A stretch of DNA of 33,182 nt from a virus: IMG/VR virus record IMGVR_UViG_3300025896_000104, positions 1 through 33,182 of that record. One strand, written 5' to 3'. The translations under genes were made by a program, and so were the position numbers. Below are positions 22,001 to 29,987 of this stretch, piece by piece. Under the pieces are notes generated by a model. That model was not told the DNA's origin, did not search any database, and saw nothing but the letters and a program-made list of their open reading frames with translations. Position 1 is the stretch's first letter. Each line of letters starts with the position of its first letter.

Positions 22001-25000
22001 CCAGTCTAGCCAACGAAGATCAGGACTACGCCAATTGGTTCAAGTTCAAGCCGCAGGGTCAGCGCTCAAGCATTGATCTGGTGCGCGCTTGGTACGTACT
22101 CACCACGGAACAAAAAACAAAAATCTCCGAGTTGGCACCCCGCGTAACTTACGGCGAAGATCAAAACGAAGATGGTAGCAATGCCATTGTGCTGGGCGAC
22201 GAAGGCCGCACCAACGGCACGGGCAGCTACGATTACAACCTTCAACAGACTCAGCGCGGCTATGACAAGCAAGGTAATCCCCTCAAGGCGCTGGTCGAAG
22301 ACTGGCTGAACAGTGGCAACCTGTTCAACGACGAAGAGCAATTCATGAAAGTGCTGCAACTTGCAGGCTTTCCGGTCAAGGACATCACCTACGACTCGCC
22401 CCATTCGGCGTTTCCGTTTGTCTACAAAACCTACATCGAAATGCAGAACCCGCTGGTGACCAGCGACGTGCCGCAGGCCGTGATTGACGCATTGAAGGCA
22501 GCGGCGAAAAAAGACCGAAGCCGTGCAGCAAGTGGCGGTGCGGATATGTGGGACAAAAACACCCGCACCCTCAAAGAATGGGTGGCCAACTACACCGACC
22601 TTGCCAACGCTTCGGCGGCTTTTGTCTGGACTTCAATCCCTGACAAAGTGACCGACATATTCAAGGCCATGGGCTACGACGGAATTGTGGATTGGTCAGG
22701 CAAAGGGGGCGGCGCCATCGTCTCGCCGGTCTACATTCCGTTCGCAGAGACCCAGGTGAAAAGTGCCATCGGCAACAAGGGCAAATTCGATAGCAGTAAA
22801 AAGGACATTCTTAAGCAAGACCAACGCGGCCAGATCGCCTTCGCCAACGACATCACCCAGCAGGCCAGCATCATCTCGATGTTCAAGGCCGCAGATTTAA
22901 GCACCTTCATCCACGAAGGCGGGCATTTCTTCCTCGAAGTCCAGGCTGATCTAGCGGCCAAGATCTCGGCGCGCATTAGCCAGGGTGAGACTGTCACCGA
23001 CGGCGAGCGCTCTATTGTTGACGACATGAACAAGACGCTTGACTGGATGGGTGTCAAGGGCTCACCGGAGCTCTCAGCCATCGACACCTGGTACTTGATG
23101 ACCGCTGACGAAAAGCGGCCGCACCATGAGCAGTGGGCGCGGGGCTTTGAGGCTTACGCCTTTGAAGGCAAGTCACCCAGCATCGAGCTGGCCACCATGT
23201 TCCAGACGTTTCGCAGCTGGCTGGTGAACGTGTACCGCAGCGTGCTCAAGTCGGTCAACGCTGGTCCGGCTGACATTAGCCAGGCTATGAACGTGGAGCT
23301 GTCCGACGAAGTGCGCGCCGTGATGGACCGCATGCTGGCCACCAGTGACCAGATCGAGGCGTCAGAAGCTGCCCGCAACATGGGGCCGCTGTTCAGCTCA
23401 GCCGAAGAGGCGGGCATGGACTTAGAAGCCTACAAGCTGTATCACGACATGGGCACGCAGGCGACCATGAACGCGGTAGACGAGCTGCAAGCCAAGGGCT
23501 TGAAAGACATGCAGTGGCTCAGCCGCGCACGCAGCCGGACACTGAAGTCTTTGCAGAAGCAACACAACGCACTGCGGGCGCAGATTGCCCGCGAAGTGCG
23601 CGCCGAAGTAATGAGCCAGCCGATTTACCGCGCCTGGACATTCCTGACGGCCAAGGCCGGCGACCAGCTAAAAGGTGACAAGCCTGTCGGCCAGGCCAAG
23701 GGCGTTAACCCGGCGGTCGATAACTTGTTCACCGCCATTGCCAAGCTGGGCGGGTTGAACCGTGCCGAAGTCAAAAGCCAGTGGGGCATTGACGAAAAGG
23801 AAAAGCTAGAGTCCGGTGTCTTCGGCTCGCCGGTGGTGCGCAAAGAAGGCGGCCGCTCGATGGACGCCATGGCCGAGTACCTGGTGGAAGAGGGCTACAT
23901 CATTGAGGGCCGCAACGACCAGACCAGCATGGAGCAACTGCAAGAGTTGTTTGATGACCAGCGCCGTGGGGTGGACCGGTACTCCATCACCCACGACATG
24001 GAAGCCGCCTACGGCGACCAGCCGCTGGACACCCCAAAATTGTCTGACATGGGTTTTGGCAAGCTGCGCACGCAAGACCTACGCGATATGTACGGGACAG
24101 CCGACGACGCCATCTGGCGCAAGCTGTCCGAGCTGCGCATGACCAGCGACGAGACGGGTCTGAACCCTGAGATCGTCGCTGAGCTGTTTGACTTCCAATC
24201 CGCTGACGAGCTGGTTAAAAAGCTGCTGGCCGCTGAGCCGCCGAAGTCTGCCATCGAGGGCCGCACCGACCAGCGCATGCTGGAAGAGCACGGCGACTTG
24301 GCCACGCCTGCCGGCTTGGAGCGAGCTGCCGACATGGCCATTCACAACGACGCCCGCGTGCGCTTTGTGGCCGCTGAGCTGCGCGCTTTGCAGCACGCCA
24401 TGGCGGTCCGAGAAAAGCAGCCTGGCAAGAAGAACACGGTCGATGTGCTCACTGCTGCGGCCAAGGAATACGGCAACACCGTGATTGCGCGCCTGAAGGT
24501 GCGAGACATTCGTCCGGCACAGTACGCGGCTGCCGAGGTGCGTGCCGGCAAAGCCGCCGCCGCAGCCAAGGGTGATGTGCCCAAGCAGGCTGAGCACAAG
24601 CGCAACCAGCTGGTCAACATGTACGCCACCAAGGCGGCCTACGCTGCGCAAGAGGAAGTTAAGAAGGCCATTAAATACTTCAAGAAGTTCGACACGACAA
24701 GCAAGACGCTGGACCCTGATTACCAGGGCCAGATCGAGGTACTGCTAGAGCGCTTCGATCTGCGTGCAAGCACGACGCAAAAAGCGCTGGACAAGCGCAA
24801 GTCGTTGGCGGAGTGGGTGGACAACCAGGCTAAGCTCGGGCTGGAGGCTGATATTCCAGCCGAATTGATGGACGAGGCGAATCGCAAGTCATTTAAGGAC
24901 ATGACGGTCGAGGAGGTGCGCGGCCTGCGCGACACCATCAAACAAATAGAGTACTTGGGCCGGCTTAAGCGCAGGCTGTTGACGGCCAAAGACAAGCGCG

Positions 25001-27018
25001 ACTTCGACGTGATCGTTGCCGAGGCGGGCGCGTCGATCATTGACAACGGTGGTGCCCAGCGGCCGGTTGAGCTGGAAGAGGCCAAAGGCGTGAAGCCTTG
25101 GCTCGAAGGTTTTGCTGCCGGTCACCGCAAGCTGGCCAGCCTGTTCAGGCAGATGGATGGCAACAAAGATGCTGGGCCGCTTTGGCGCATTCTGGGACGC
25201 ACCATGAACGCGGCCGGCACCGCAGAGGCGGTGATGATCGAGCAGTCCACGGTGCGTTTGACCGAAATGTACGCGCCGCTGCTGAAACTCAAGGGGGGCG
25301 TGCATGGTGACAAGCGTTATATCCCCGCCATTGACGCGAGTCTGACCCGTGGCGCCCGGCTGTCGGTGGCGCTGAACTGGGGCAACGCGACAAACCGCCA
25401 GCGGGTCATGGCAGGCGACAACTGGAGCGAAAGCCAAGTAAGGGCTATTTTGCAAACGCTGAGCCCAGTCGAGCTGAAGTTTGTCAATGAGGCATGGGCC
25501 TACATCAACACCTTCTGGCCGCAGATCGCTGAGAAACAAAAACGAGTCTCGGGCTTGGTGCCGGAGAAGGTGGAAGGCTCACCCTTCAGCACCACCGCCA
25601 GCGATGGCAGTACCGTGCAGATGAACGGCGGCTACTACCCCATCAAGTACGACTCAAACCGCGATGACCGTGCTGAAAAACTAGATGCTGCCGCCATTGC
25701 GACGGACATGCTGCGCGGCGCCATGACCCGCGCTACCACCCGGCGCGGCCACACCAAGGCACGGGTTGAGGACGTGAAGCGGCCGGTCAAGAAGACGCTG
25801 GACGTCATCACTCAGCACATCTCCGAGGTGGTCCACGATTTGGCCTGGCACGAGTGGCTGATTGACGCTAACCGACTGCTAGACGCGAAGCCCATCAACG
25901 ACGCGATCCGCAACCATTACGGTAAGTACGTGCTGCGCACTATGAAAGATGGGCTGCAATCTATTGCAACTGCCGACATGGTGCCGCAGACCAAGATGGA
26001 CCAGGCGCTGCTGCACCTGCGCGGCAACATCTCACGTTCGACCATGGGCTTCTCACTGACGACCGCCTTCATGCAGCCGTTCGGCCTGGCGCAGTCTGTC
26101 GTGCGGATTGGCCCCCGTCATGTGTTGCAGGGGCTCAAACGCTGGGGCGGCGACGCGGTGCGGTTTGAGAGCTCGAACACCTGGATTAGCGAGAAGTCGG
26201 ACTTCATGCGCTTACGCTCGACCACCTTCAATCGAGAGCTGCGGGAGATTCGTGGTCGGGTCAGTCAGGGACATTCGCGCTCGCGGCAGATCTATGACGC
26301 CAGCCTGTTCATCTTGATGCAGAAAATGCAGATGGTGGCCGACGTGCCGACCTGGATCGGTGCTTATGAGAAGGCACTGGCCGGCGGCCAAGACGAAGCC
26401 ACTGCGGTGGCTTTAGCTGACCAGAGTGTGGTGGACTCTCAGGGCGGTGGGCAGACGCAAGATCTGGCCGAGCTTCAGCGCAAGCACCCGATGCTGTCGA
26501 TGTTTTACAGCTACTTCAATACAACCTACAACTTGGCCGCCGAATCCACTGGCGCAACTGACTTTAAAAACCCGCTGGCAATCGCCGGTTGGCTGGCTGA
26601 CATGATGATGCTGATGGTCATTCCGGCGATTGGGCCAGCGCTGATTCTTGACCTGATGCGCAGCGGAGGGGGCGACGACGATGACACGGAAACATGGATG
26701 AAAAAGCTGCTCGAGTGGCAAGGCGGTTATCTGCTTGGCACCGTGATGGGCCTGCGCGAAGCCAGTGGCATGTTGTCCGGCTTCGACTACAGCGGCCCGC
26801 CGGTCGGCCGTGTTGTGGGTGACATCGGTAAGTTCGGCAAACAAGTCGGCCAGGGTGAGGCGGACGAGGCGGCCGCGATGGCGTCGGTCCGCCTGATGGG
26901 CTCGGCCACCGGCATCCCGACCGTGCAGATTCTTCGGAGCTACCGCGGGTGGCAAGCGTGGAGCAACGGCGAGGCACCGCCGACCGCCATGCTGCTGGGG
27001 CCACCGCCGAGGGACTGA
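19078..27018 (+). CDS. Giant polyvalent ejection protein (GNAT, two ART-like domains, zincin)
   Basis: A 2646-residue single frame in the position of T7 gp16. Hydrophobic Gly/Ala-rich segments occur at about 135-165, 235-262 and 358-381. A GNAT-type domain covers about 620-725 (LPQDQRGQGVGTEVMNEL, then SFYKSLGF). Two ADP-ribosyltransferase-like domains follow, about 734-889 (YHG at 765-767) and 890-1245 (YHG at 932-934); both end in KSAIGN. Next is a zincin-like region with HEGGH at 1279-1283. Then come long helical polyvalent-type regions, and a membrane-like stretch at about 2502-2526. Such proteins, called polyvalent proteins, are thought to be injected with the DNA and to disarm host defences or build the DNA channel. 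It has no lytic transglycosylase motif that I can see. The overlap with the preceding gene suggests coupling. Enzyme activities are inferred from short motifs. Confidence 0.8.
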   Translation: MPLNDSMTVPMGDTMGAPADDMNPIIRAELEGKRTRFRATVSGAVAANPDEVARQNQIASYLDQPRGVVAVNPQEAERSAAIKRVTDDSAVSPVLQLKYSDADFAKLAHDDSGPLSAIASAAKWLVNAPDAPAGGSIQTVRALASGAPRLASGLWGAAAAVGGIGDQITQSIDDAAAFVTNTPRRQIVGTTGPETFFLAQQKTAQNTAANVMGMSKDAGFVEKAAMSGLQSAGQSLLLAPLGLAQSAGNASINALLGVMGVSTGGESYGKARAAGVSPFQAAAYGIEDAVAEVVTEKYLGIAGFLKNVKAGASAAKLFGYEVVKEVPGEIGATLWQNFNEWMNVNPGKPIVDFVSEQPAAIAETIIATLVGGGAQIGVVRGIDRLIDPDQTERKGQQAEQHASVLEAMQTTMQASKLLERSPETLTSYAQDLVDEGTPNVYLDSAKLVEAGVDLQALAQVMPSLASQLDQAQSGADLVVPTGEFLAGSLTESGSAFSQALVEHARTDASGMSRADAKVYMAEKGDKLNAEIEQVLKEHENDAEFKAGRDQVQAELLTQLNAVKRFTPAVNTQYATLAANFYAVMAARSGMSVPQFAQTYQLGFSGQTQAGAQVLGQPAMSTSEVVAGIESKYPDLKLDVGGSDNTISVSRIVLPQDQRGQGVGTEVMNELAAHADATGKTLTLSPSKDFGGSVPRLKSFYKSLGFVENKGKNKDLAISDSMYRKPQAVVADAANQSPLQTDTAAFKKWFGDSKVVDAEGKPLVVYHGRENVEGLDTFDVSERQGYKRMQVGAYFSADKAYAASYPRGDGNPTVAAYLSIQNPYIANSYAEITQVDQARKDELQALGHDGVIFNDEVDGAFHEILVFEPTQIKSAIGNNGNFDGTNPNILNQSPLQTETPAFKRWSNDAPLVDGASAETHEFKTGEKVVLEAYHGTARPDRVGTVFQKKRATSGPMAFFTSNPELASSYAKGKADTSLANEDQDYANWFKFKPQGQRSSIDLVRAWYVLTTEQKTKISELAPRVTYGEDQNEDGSNAIVLGDEGRTNGTGSYDYNLQQTQRGYDKQGNPLKALVEDWLNSGNLFNDEEQFMKVLQLAGFPVKDITYDSPHSAFPFVYKTYIEMQNPLVTSDVPQAVIDALKAAAKKDRSRAASGGADMWDKNTRTLKEWVANYTDLANASAAFVWTSIPDKVTDIFKAMGYDGIVDWSGKGGGAIVSPVYIPFAETQVKSAIGNKGKFDSSKKDILKQDQRGQIAFANDITQQASIISMFKAADLSTFIHEGGHFFLEVQADLAAKISARISQGETVTDGERSIVDDMNKTLDWMGVKGSPELSAIDTWYLMTADEKRPHHEQWARGFEAYAFEGKSPSIELATMFQTFRSWLVNVYRSVLKSVNAGPADISQAMNVELSDEVRAVMDRMLATSDQIEASEAARNMGPLFSSAEEAGMDLEAYKLYHDMGTQATMNAVDELQAKGLKDMQWLSRARSRTLKSLQKQHNALRAQIAREVRAEVMSQPIYRAWTFLTAKAGDQLKGDKPVGQAKGVNPAVDNLFTAIAKLGGLNRAEVKSQWGIDEKEKLESGVFGSPVVRKEGGRSMDAMAEYLVEEGYIIEGRNDQTSMEQLQELFDDQRRGVDRYSITHDMEAAYGDQPLDTPKLSDMGFGKLRTQDLRDMYGTADDAIWRKLSELRMTSDETGLNPEIVAELFDFQSADELVKKLLAAEPPKSAIEGRTDQRMLEEHGDLATPAGLERAADMAIHNDARVRFVAAELRALQHAMAVREKQPGKKNTVDVLTAAAKEYGNTVIARLKVRDIRPAQYAAAEVRAGKAAAAAKGDVPKQAEHKRNQLVNMYATKAAYAAQEEVKKAIKYFKKFDTTSKTLDPDYQGQIEVLLERFDLRASTTQKALDKRKSLAEWVDNQAKLGLEADIPAELMDEANRKSFKDMTVEEVRGLRDTIKQIEYLGRLKRRLLTAKDKRDFDVIVAEAGASIIDNGGAQRPVELEEAKGVKPWLEGFAAGHRKLASLFRQMDGNKDAGPLWRILGRTMNAAGTAEAVMIEQSTVRLTEMYAPLLKLKGGVHGDKRYIPAIDASLTRGARLSVALNWGNATNRQRVMAGDNWSESQVRAILQTLSPVELKFVNEAWAYINTFWPQIAEKQKRVSGLVPEKVEGSPFSTTASDGSTVQMNGGYYPIKYDSNRDDRAEKLDAAAIATDMLRGAMTRATTRRGHTKARVEDVKRPVKKTLDVITQHISEVVHDLAWHEWLIDANRLLDAKPINDAIRNHYGKYVLRTMKDGLQSIATADMVPQTKMDQALLHLRGNISRSTMGFSLTTAFMQPFGLAQSVVRIGPRHVLQGLKRWGGDAVRFESSNTWISEKSDFMRLRSTTFNRELREIRGRVSQGHSRSRQIYDASLFILMQKMQMVADVPTWIGAYEKALAGGQDEATAVALADQSVVDSQGGGQTQDLAELQRKHPMLSMFYSYFNTTYNLAAESTGATDFKNPLAIAGWLADMMMLMVIPAIGPALILDLMRSGGGDDDDTETWMKKLLEWQGGYLLGTVMGLREASGMLSGFDYSGPPVGRVVGDIGKFGKQVGQGEADEAAAMASVRLMGSATGIPTVQILRSYRGWQAWSNGEAPPTAMLLGPPPRD
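21276..21299 (+). repeat. 24-bp direct repeat, copy A
   Basis: This 24-bp segment recurs exactly at 21744-21767, 468 bp (156 codons) downstream in the same frame. It encodes the N-Q-S-P-L-Q-T linker that opens the first ADP-ribosyltransferase-like domain. Confidence 0.9.
21744..21767 (+). repeat. 24-bp direct repeat, copy B
   Basis: Exact second copy of the segment at 21276-21299. It opens the second ADP-ribosyltransferase-like domain. Recombination between the copies would delete exactly one domain and keep the frame. Confidence 0.9.
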
Positions 27019-27019
27019 C

Positions 27020-27092
27020 AAGGGTGCGCCGCTAAGCGCCGTTAAGCGCCGTTAAGCGCCGCGAAGGGTGCGCCGCGAAGGGTGCGCGTAAC
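27020..27092 (+). repeat. Tandem array of two related short units
   Basis: After the giant gene the sequence runs in units that each begin AAG: AAGGGTGCGCCGCT, AAGCGCCGTT twice, AAGCGCCGCG, AAGGGTGCGCCGCG, then AAGGGTGCGCGTAAC. The 10-base unit equals the 14-base unit without four bases. The last unit contains the late-module 12-mer. It has no spacers of unique sequence, so it is not a CRISPR array. Confidence 0.85.
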
Positions 27093-27125
27093 CGGGGTAT
27101 GGCGGGCCACACTGCCCGTCATACC
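27081..27125 (+). promoter_or_regulatory. Late-module element, copy 4, with the strongest hairpin
   Basis: GGTGCGCGTAAC at 27081-27092 is followed by CGG and by GCCAC at 27106-27110, as in copies 1 and 3. A 12-bp stem (27096-27107 with 27114-27125, one G-T pair, 6-base loop) spans the second block. The TTG start of the first fibre gene follows 47 bases after the 12-mer. No T-run follows the stem. Confidence 0.65.
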
Positions 27126-27139
27126 ACCGGAGTACACCC

Positions 27140-28453
27140 TTGACTATTTCTAGTTCCACCCGCAAGGCTGGCCCGTTCACCGGCAACGGCGTGACGGTGG
27201 CCTTCCCGTTTGCTTTTAAGGTTTTCAGCACTGCCGACATTCTGGTCGTGCTGGCCATCACATCCACCGGGGTCGAGTCCACGCTGACGCTGGGCACCAA
27301 CTACAGTGTCGTGCTCAATGCCGACCAGAACGCTAACCCAGGCGGCACGATCACCGCCCTGGTGGCGCCGGCGACAGGCTACACACTGACGGCCACCAGC
27401 CAAGTGGCCAACTTGCAAAGCCTGGACCTGACAAATGCAGGCGGTTTTTATCCGGCTGTTATCAACACCGCATTGGACCGGGCGACGATCCAGATCCAGC
27501 AGCTGGCCGAGCAGGTCAGCCGGACGGTTAAGGTCAGCATCTCCAGCGGCACAGACCCGAGCGCTTACCTCGCAAGCGTTGTCAATACCGTACAAGTGCT
27601 GACGACCGCAGCAGGTAACAGCGCCGCAGCATCCGCGGCCAGCGCAGCGCTGTCAATAGCCAATAGCGCCAACGTGACGGCCGTGGCCAACAACGCCACG
27701 AACATCAACGCGCTGGTTGCCAATGCGACGAACATCAACACCGTCGCCGGCGTCAACGCCGCGGTCACCACGGTGTCGGGCGTAGCCCCCAATGTCACCA
27801 CCGTGGCAGGCATCGCAGCCAACGTAACAACCGTAGCGGGCATCTCGGCTAACGTCACGACAGTCGCAGGAAACACTACCAACATCAATGCTGCAGTAGC
27901 GAATGCCACCAACATCAATGCTGCGGTAGCGAATGCCACCAACATCAACGCGGCAGTAGCCAACGCTACCAACATCAGCACAGTCGCTGGCATCTCAGCC
28001 AACGTCACATCGGTAGCAGGAATCTCCGCAGCGGTCTCAGCGGTCAACGCCAACGCTACAAACATCAACGCGGTCAACGCCAACAGCAGCAACATCAATA
28101 CCGCTGTTGCCAACCTGCCAGCCTTGGCTGGGAAGGTCAGCCAGACCTCAAGCACAGGCTCTGCACAACTCCCTACTGGCACACAAGCACAGCGTGATGC
28201 CTCACCAGTAGCAGGCTCAATTCGCTACAACACCAGCATCAACAAGCCAGAAGTCTTTGGCACAAGCTGGGGATCAGTGGGTGGTGGCGCTACAGGGGGT
28301 GGATCGGATGAGGTGTTTGTCCAGAACTCTCAAGCAGTCACTACAAGCTACACGATTCCCACTGGGAAAAACGCAAGTGCTGTAGGGCCAATCTCCGTGC
28401 CGAATGGCATCGCAATAACAGTATCTAGCGGTAGTCGCTGGGTAGTTCTTTAA
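27140..28453 (+). CDS. Tail fibre, virion-anchoring subunit
   Basis: The 437-residue protein starts at TTG 27140, with GGAG seven bases upstream. Residues about 1-140 (STRKAGPFTGNGVTVAFPFAFKVF ... NTALDRATIQIQQLAEQVSRTVKV) match the T7 gp17-type N-terminal anchor that attaches fibres to the tail. A long repetitive shaft follows, built from NATNINAAVA and ANVTTVAGI-type units (about 180-330). The end has QLPTGTQAQRDASPVAGSIRYNTSINKPEVFGTSW and a short beta tail. Likely trimeric. It lacks an obvious receptor-binding head of its own, so later genes probably complete the fibre. Confidence 0.82.
   Translation: MTISSSTRKAGPFTGNGVTVAFPFAFKVFSTADILVVLAITSTGVESTLTLGTNYSVVLNADQNANPGGTITALVAPATGYTLTATSQVANLQSLDLTNAGGFYPAVINTALDRATIQIQQLAEQVSRTVKVSISSGTDPSAYLASVVNTVQVLTTAAGNSAAASAASAALSIANSANVTAVANNATNINALVANATNINTVAGVNAAVTTVSGVAPNVTTVAGIAANVTTVAGISANVTTVAGNTTNINAAVANATNINAAVANATNINAAVANATNISTVAGISANVTSVAGISAAVSAVNANATNINAVNANSSNINTAVANLPALAGKVSQTSSTGSAQLPTGTQAQRDASPVAGSIRYNTSINKPEVFGTSWGSVGGGATGGGSDEVFVQNSQAVTTSYTIPTGKNASAVGPISVPNGIAITVSSGSRWVVL
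27871..27990 (+). repeat. 30-bp tandem repeats in the fibre shaft
   Basis: Four consecutive 30-base units encode N-A-T-N-I-N-A-A-V-A-type decapeptides. Units at 27901 and 27931 differ at three bases; the first and last units have drifted further. Copy-number change would lengthen or shorten the shaft in frame. Confidence 0.85.
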
Positions 28454-28461
28454 GGATCGTT

Positions 28462-29358
28462 ATGACAGTAATTATTGATGGCACAGTGGGTTTACAAAAC
28501 AACGCCACTGACCTCTCTTATACAGGAACCCTGACGGGTAGTACTGGTGTAGTGAATATCGGTGCAGGGCAGATTTATAAAGATGCTAGTGGGAATGTGG
28601 GGATTGGGACTGCTTCGCCTACGGGAATCGCTTCATATCCTACTTTGGATATTAAAGGGTCTGCTGGTGGCGGTCTTCGTATTGGATCAACTACCAATCC
28701 AAGCTATATCTATACGGATGCAGCAGGAATGACTGTGGGCACTGCGAATGCACAGCCTCTAACGTTATTTACCAGCGGACTAGAACGCGCCCGTATCGAC
28801 TCCAGCGGTAATTTGGTAATGGCAAGCCGAACAGGGAGTGTGACGGGTCAGATACAAGCGGGTCGAACCTCTAGCACAAGTAGCGTCAATGGTTATATTG
28901 TTGTTTCGGCCTCAAGTACAGACCCATTTTCAATTGGGGTTAAAGGCGAGTCTGCCACTCAAGGTTTTATTGGATTCTTTGACTCCACTAACACCGAAGT
29001 TGGACGCATTGGCAAGTCTGGTTCTAACACCACTTACGTAACATCTTCCGACTACCGCCTGAAAGACACCATTGCACCAATGACAGGCGCACTGGAAAAG
29101 GTCGCTGCACTTAAGCCCGTCACTTACAAGTGGAAGATTGACGGCTCAGACGGTCAAGGCTTTATCGCTCACGAACTAGCTGAAGTCGAACCGGGTTGTG
29201 TCACTGGCGAGAAAGATGCAGTAGACGCTGAAGGCAAACCACAGTACCAAGGTATTGATACTTCATTCCTTGTCGCCACACTGACCGCTGCAATCCAAGA
29301 GCAGCAAGCAATGATCCTTACCCTAACTGACCGTATCACGGCATTGGAGGCCAAATGA
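28462..29358 (+). CDS. Tail fibre with S74 intramolecular chaperone
   Basis: The 298-residue protein begins MTVIIDGTVGLQNNATDLSYTG and has beta-rich repeats typical of fibre tips (ERARIDSSGNLVM, YKDASGNVGIGTASP). It ends in a Peptidase_S74 chaperone domain from about residue 195: SSDYRLKDTIAPMTGALEKVAALKPVTYKWKIDG. Ser196 and Lys201 form the expected self-cleavage dyad. The domain trimerises the fibre and then cuts itself off, with a coiled-coil C-terminus (about 275-297). Base composition is AT-richer than in the head genes, suggesting exchange. It overlaps the next gene by ATGA. Confidence 0.85.
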   Translation: MTVIIDGTVGLQNNATDLSYTGTLTGSTGVVNIGAGQIYKDASGNVGIGTASPTGIASYPTLDIKGSAGGGLRIGSTTNPSYIYTDAAGMTVGTANAQPLTLFTSGLERARIDSSGNLVMASRTGSVTGQIQAGRTSSTSSVNGYIVVSASSTDPFSIGVKGESATQGFIGFFDSTNTEVGRIGKSGSNTTYVTSSDYRLKDTIAPMTGALEKVAALKPVTYKWKIDGSDGQGFIAHELAEVEPGCVTGEKDAVDAEGKPQYQGIDTSFLVATLTAAIQEQQAMILTLTDRITALEAK

Positions 29359-29984
29359 GCTTACTAGCAGTCCAAGGCGGGGCAACAGGCACAGGGTCAG
29401 TCACCCTATTAGCACCCAGTACAAACGCAACGCAGACGCTTACGCTGCCTGATGCAACTGGTACTGTGGTATCTACCGGCTCGACTGGGGTTGTTACTCC
29501 GGCTATGCTGACTCAACCACTTACATCGGGAACAGCGCAAGCATCCACAAGCGGAACTAGCATTGACTTTACGGGCATCCCATCGTGGGTGAAGCGAATT
29601 ACGGTGATGTTTAATGGGGTGAGTACAAGCGGAACTTCAATACCTATTGTTCAACTTGGATACAGTTCTGGAATAACTATCGCAGGATATAACGGAACTA
29701 CTGCATATATTGCCGGAACACCGGGTATTAGCTCAGTTACTACTGGAATAGGCTTGGGCGCTAATGCTTCGGCTAATTATTCAAGATATGGATCAATGTC
29801 ACTGGTTAATGTGTCTGGCGCGACTTGGATTGGCTCATATCTTGGTGGTATTACTGGGGCCACAGAGATGGGTATTGGTGGAGGTGGAATCACTTTGGCT
29901 GGTACTCTTGACCGCATCCGCATCACCACAGTCAACGGCACAGACACGTTCGACGCCGGTTCAATCAATATTCTCTGGGAGTAA
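29355..29984 (+). CDS. Tail fibre-like protein, beta-rich (209 aa)
   Basis: The 209-residue protein starts SLLAVQGGATGTGSVTLLAPSTNATQTLTLPDATGTVVSTGS, a common opening of phage fibre proteins. A Gly/Ser/Thr-rich beta part follows with GGGGITLAGTLDRIRITTVNGTDTFDAGSINILWE at the end, a frequent C-terminal pattern of fibre tips. No enzymatic motif is seen. It overlaps the S74 fibre gene by ATGA and precedes another fibre gene by three bases. It is probably a separate receptor-binding or tip subunit. Low GC supports recent exchange. Confidence 0.65.
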   Translation: MSLLAVQGGATGTGSVTLLAPSTNATQTLTLPDATGTVVSTGSTGVVTPAMLTQPLTSGTAQASTSGTSIDFTGIPSWVKRITVMFNGVSTSGTSIPIVQLGYSSGITIAGYNGTTAYIAGTPGISSVTTGIGLGANASANYSRYGSMSLVNVSGATWIGSYLGGITGATEMGIGGGGITLAGTLDRIRITTVNGTDTFDAGSINILWE

Positions 29985-29987
29985 CAA

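Noticed and set aside
22141-22150. CGCGTAAC inside the giant gene as another late element
   Set aside because: Only the last part of the 12-mer matches, it is inside a coding sequence, and there is no start codon or GCCAC block at the right distance.
27020-27092. Tandem repeats as a CRISPR array
   Set aside because: Units are 10-14 bases with no unique spacers and no cas genes are present.
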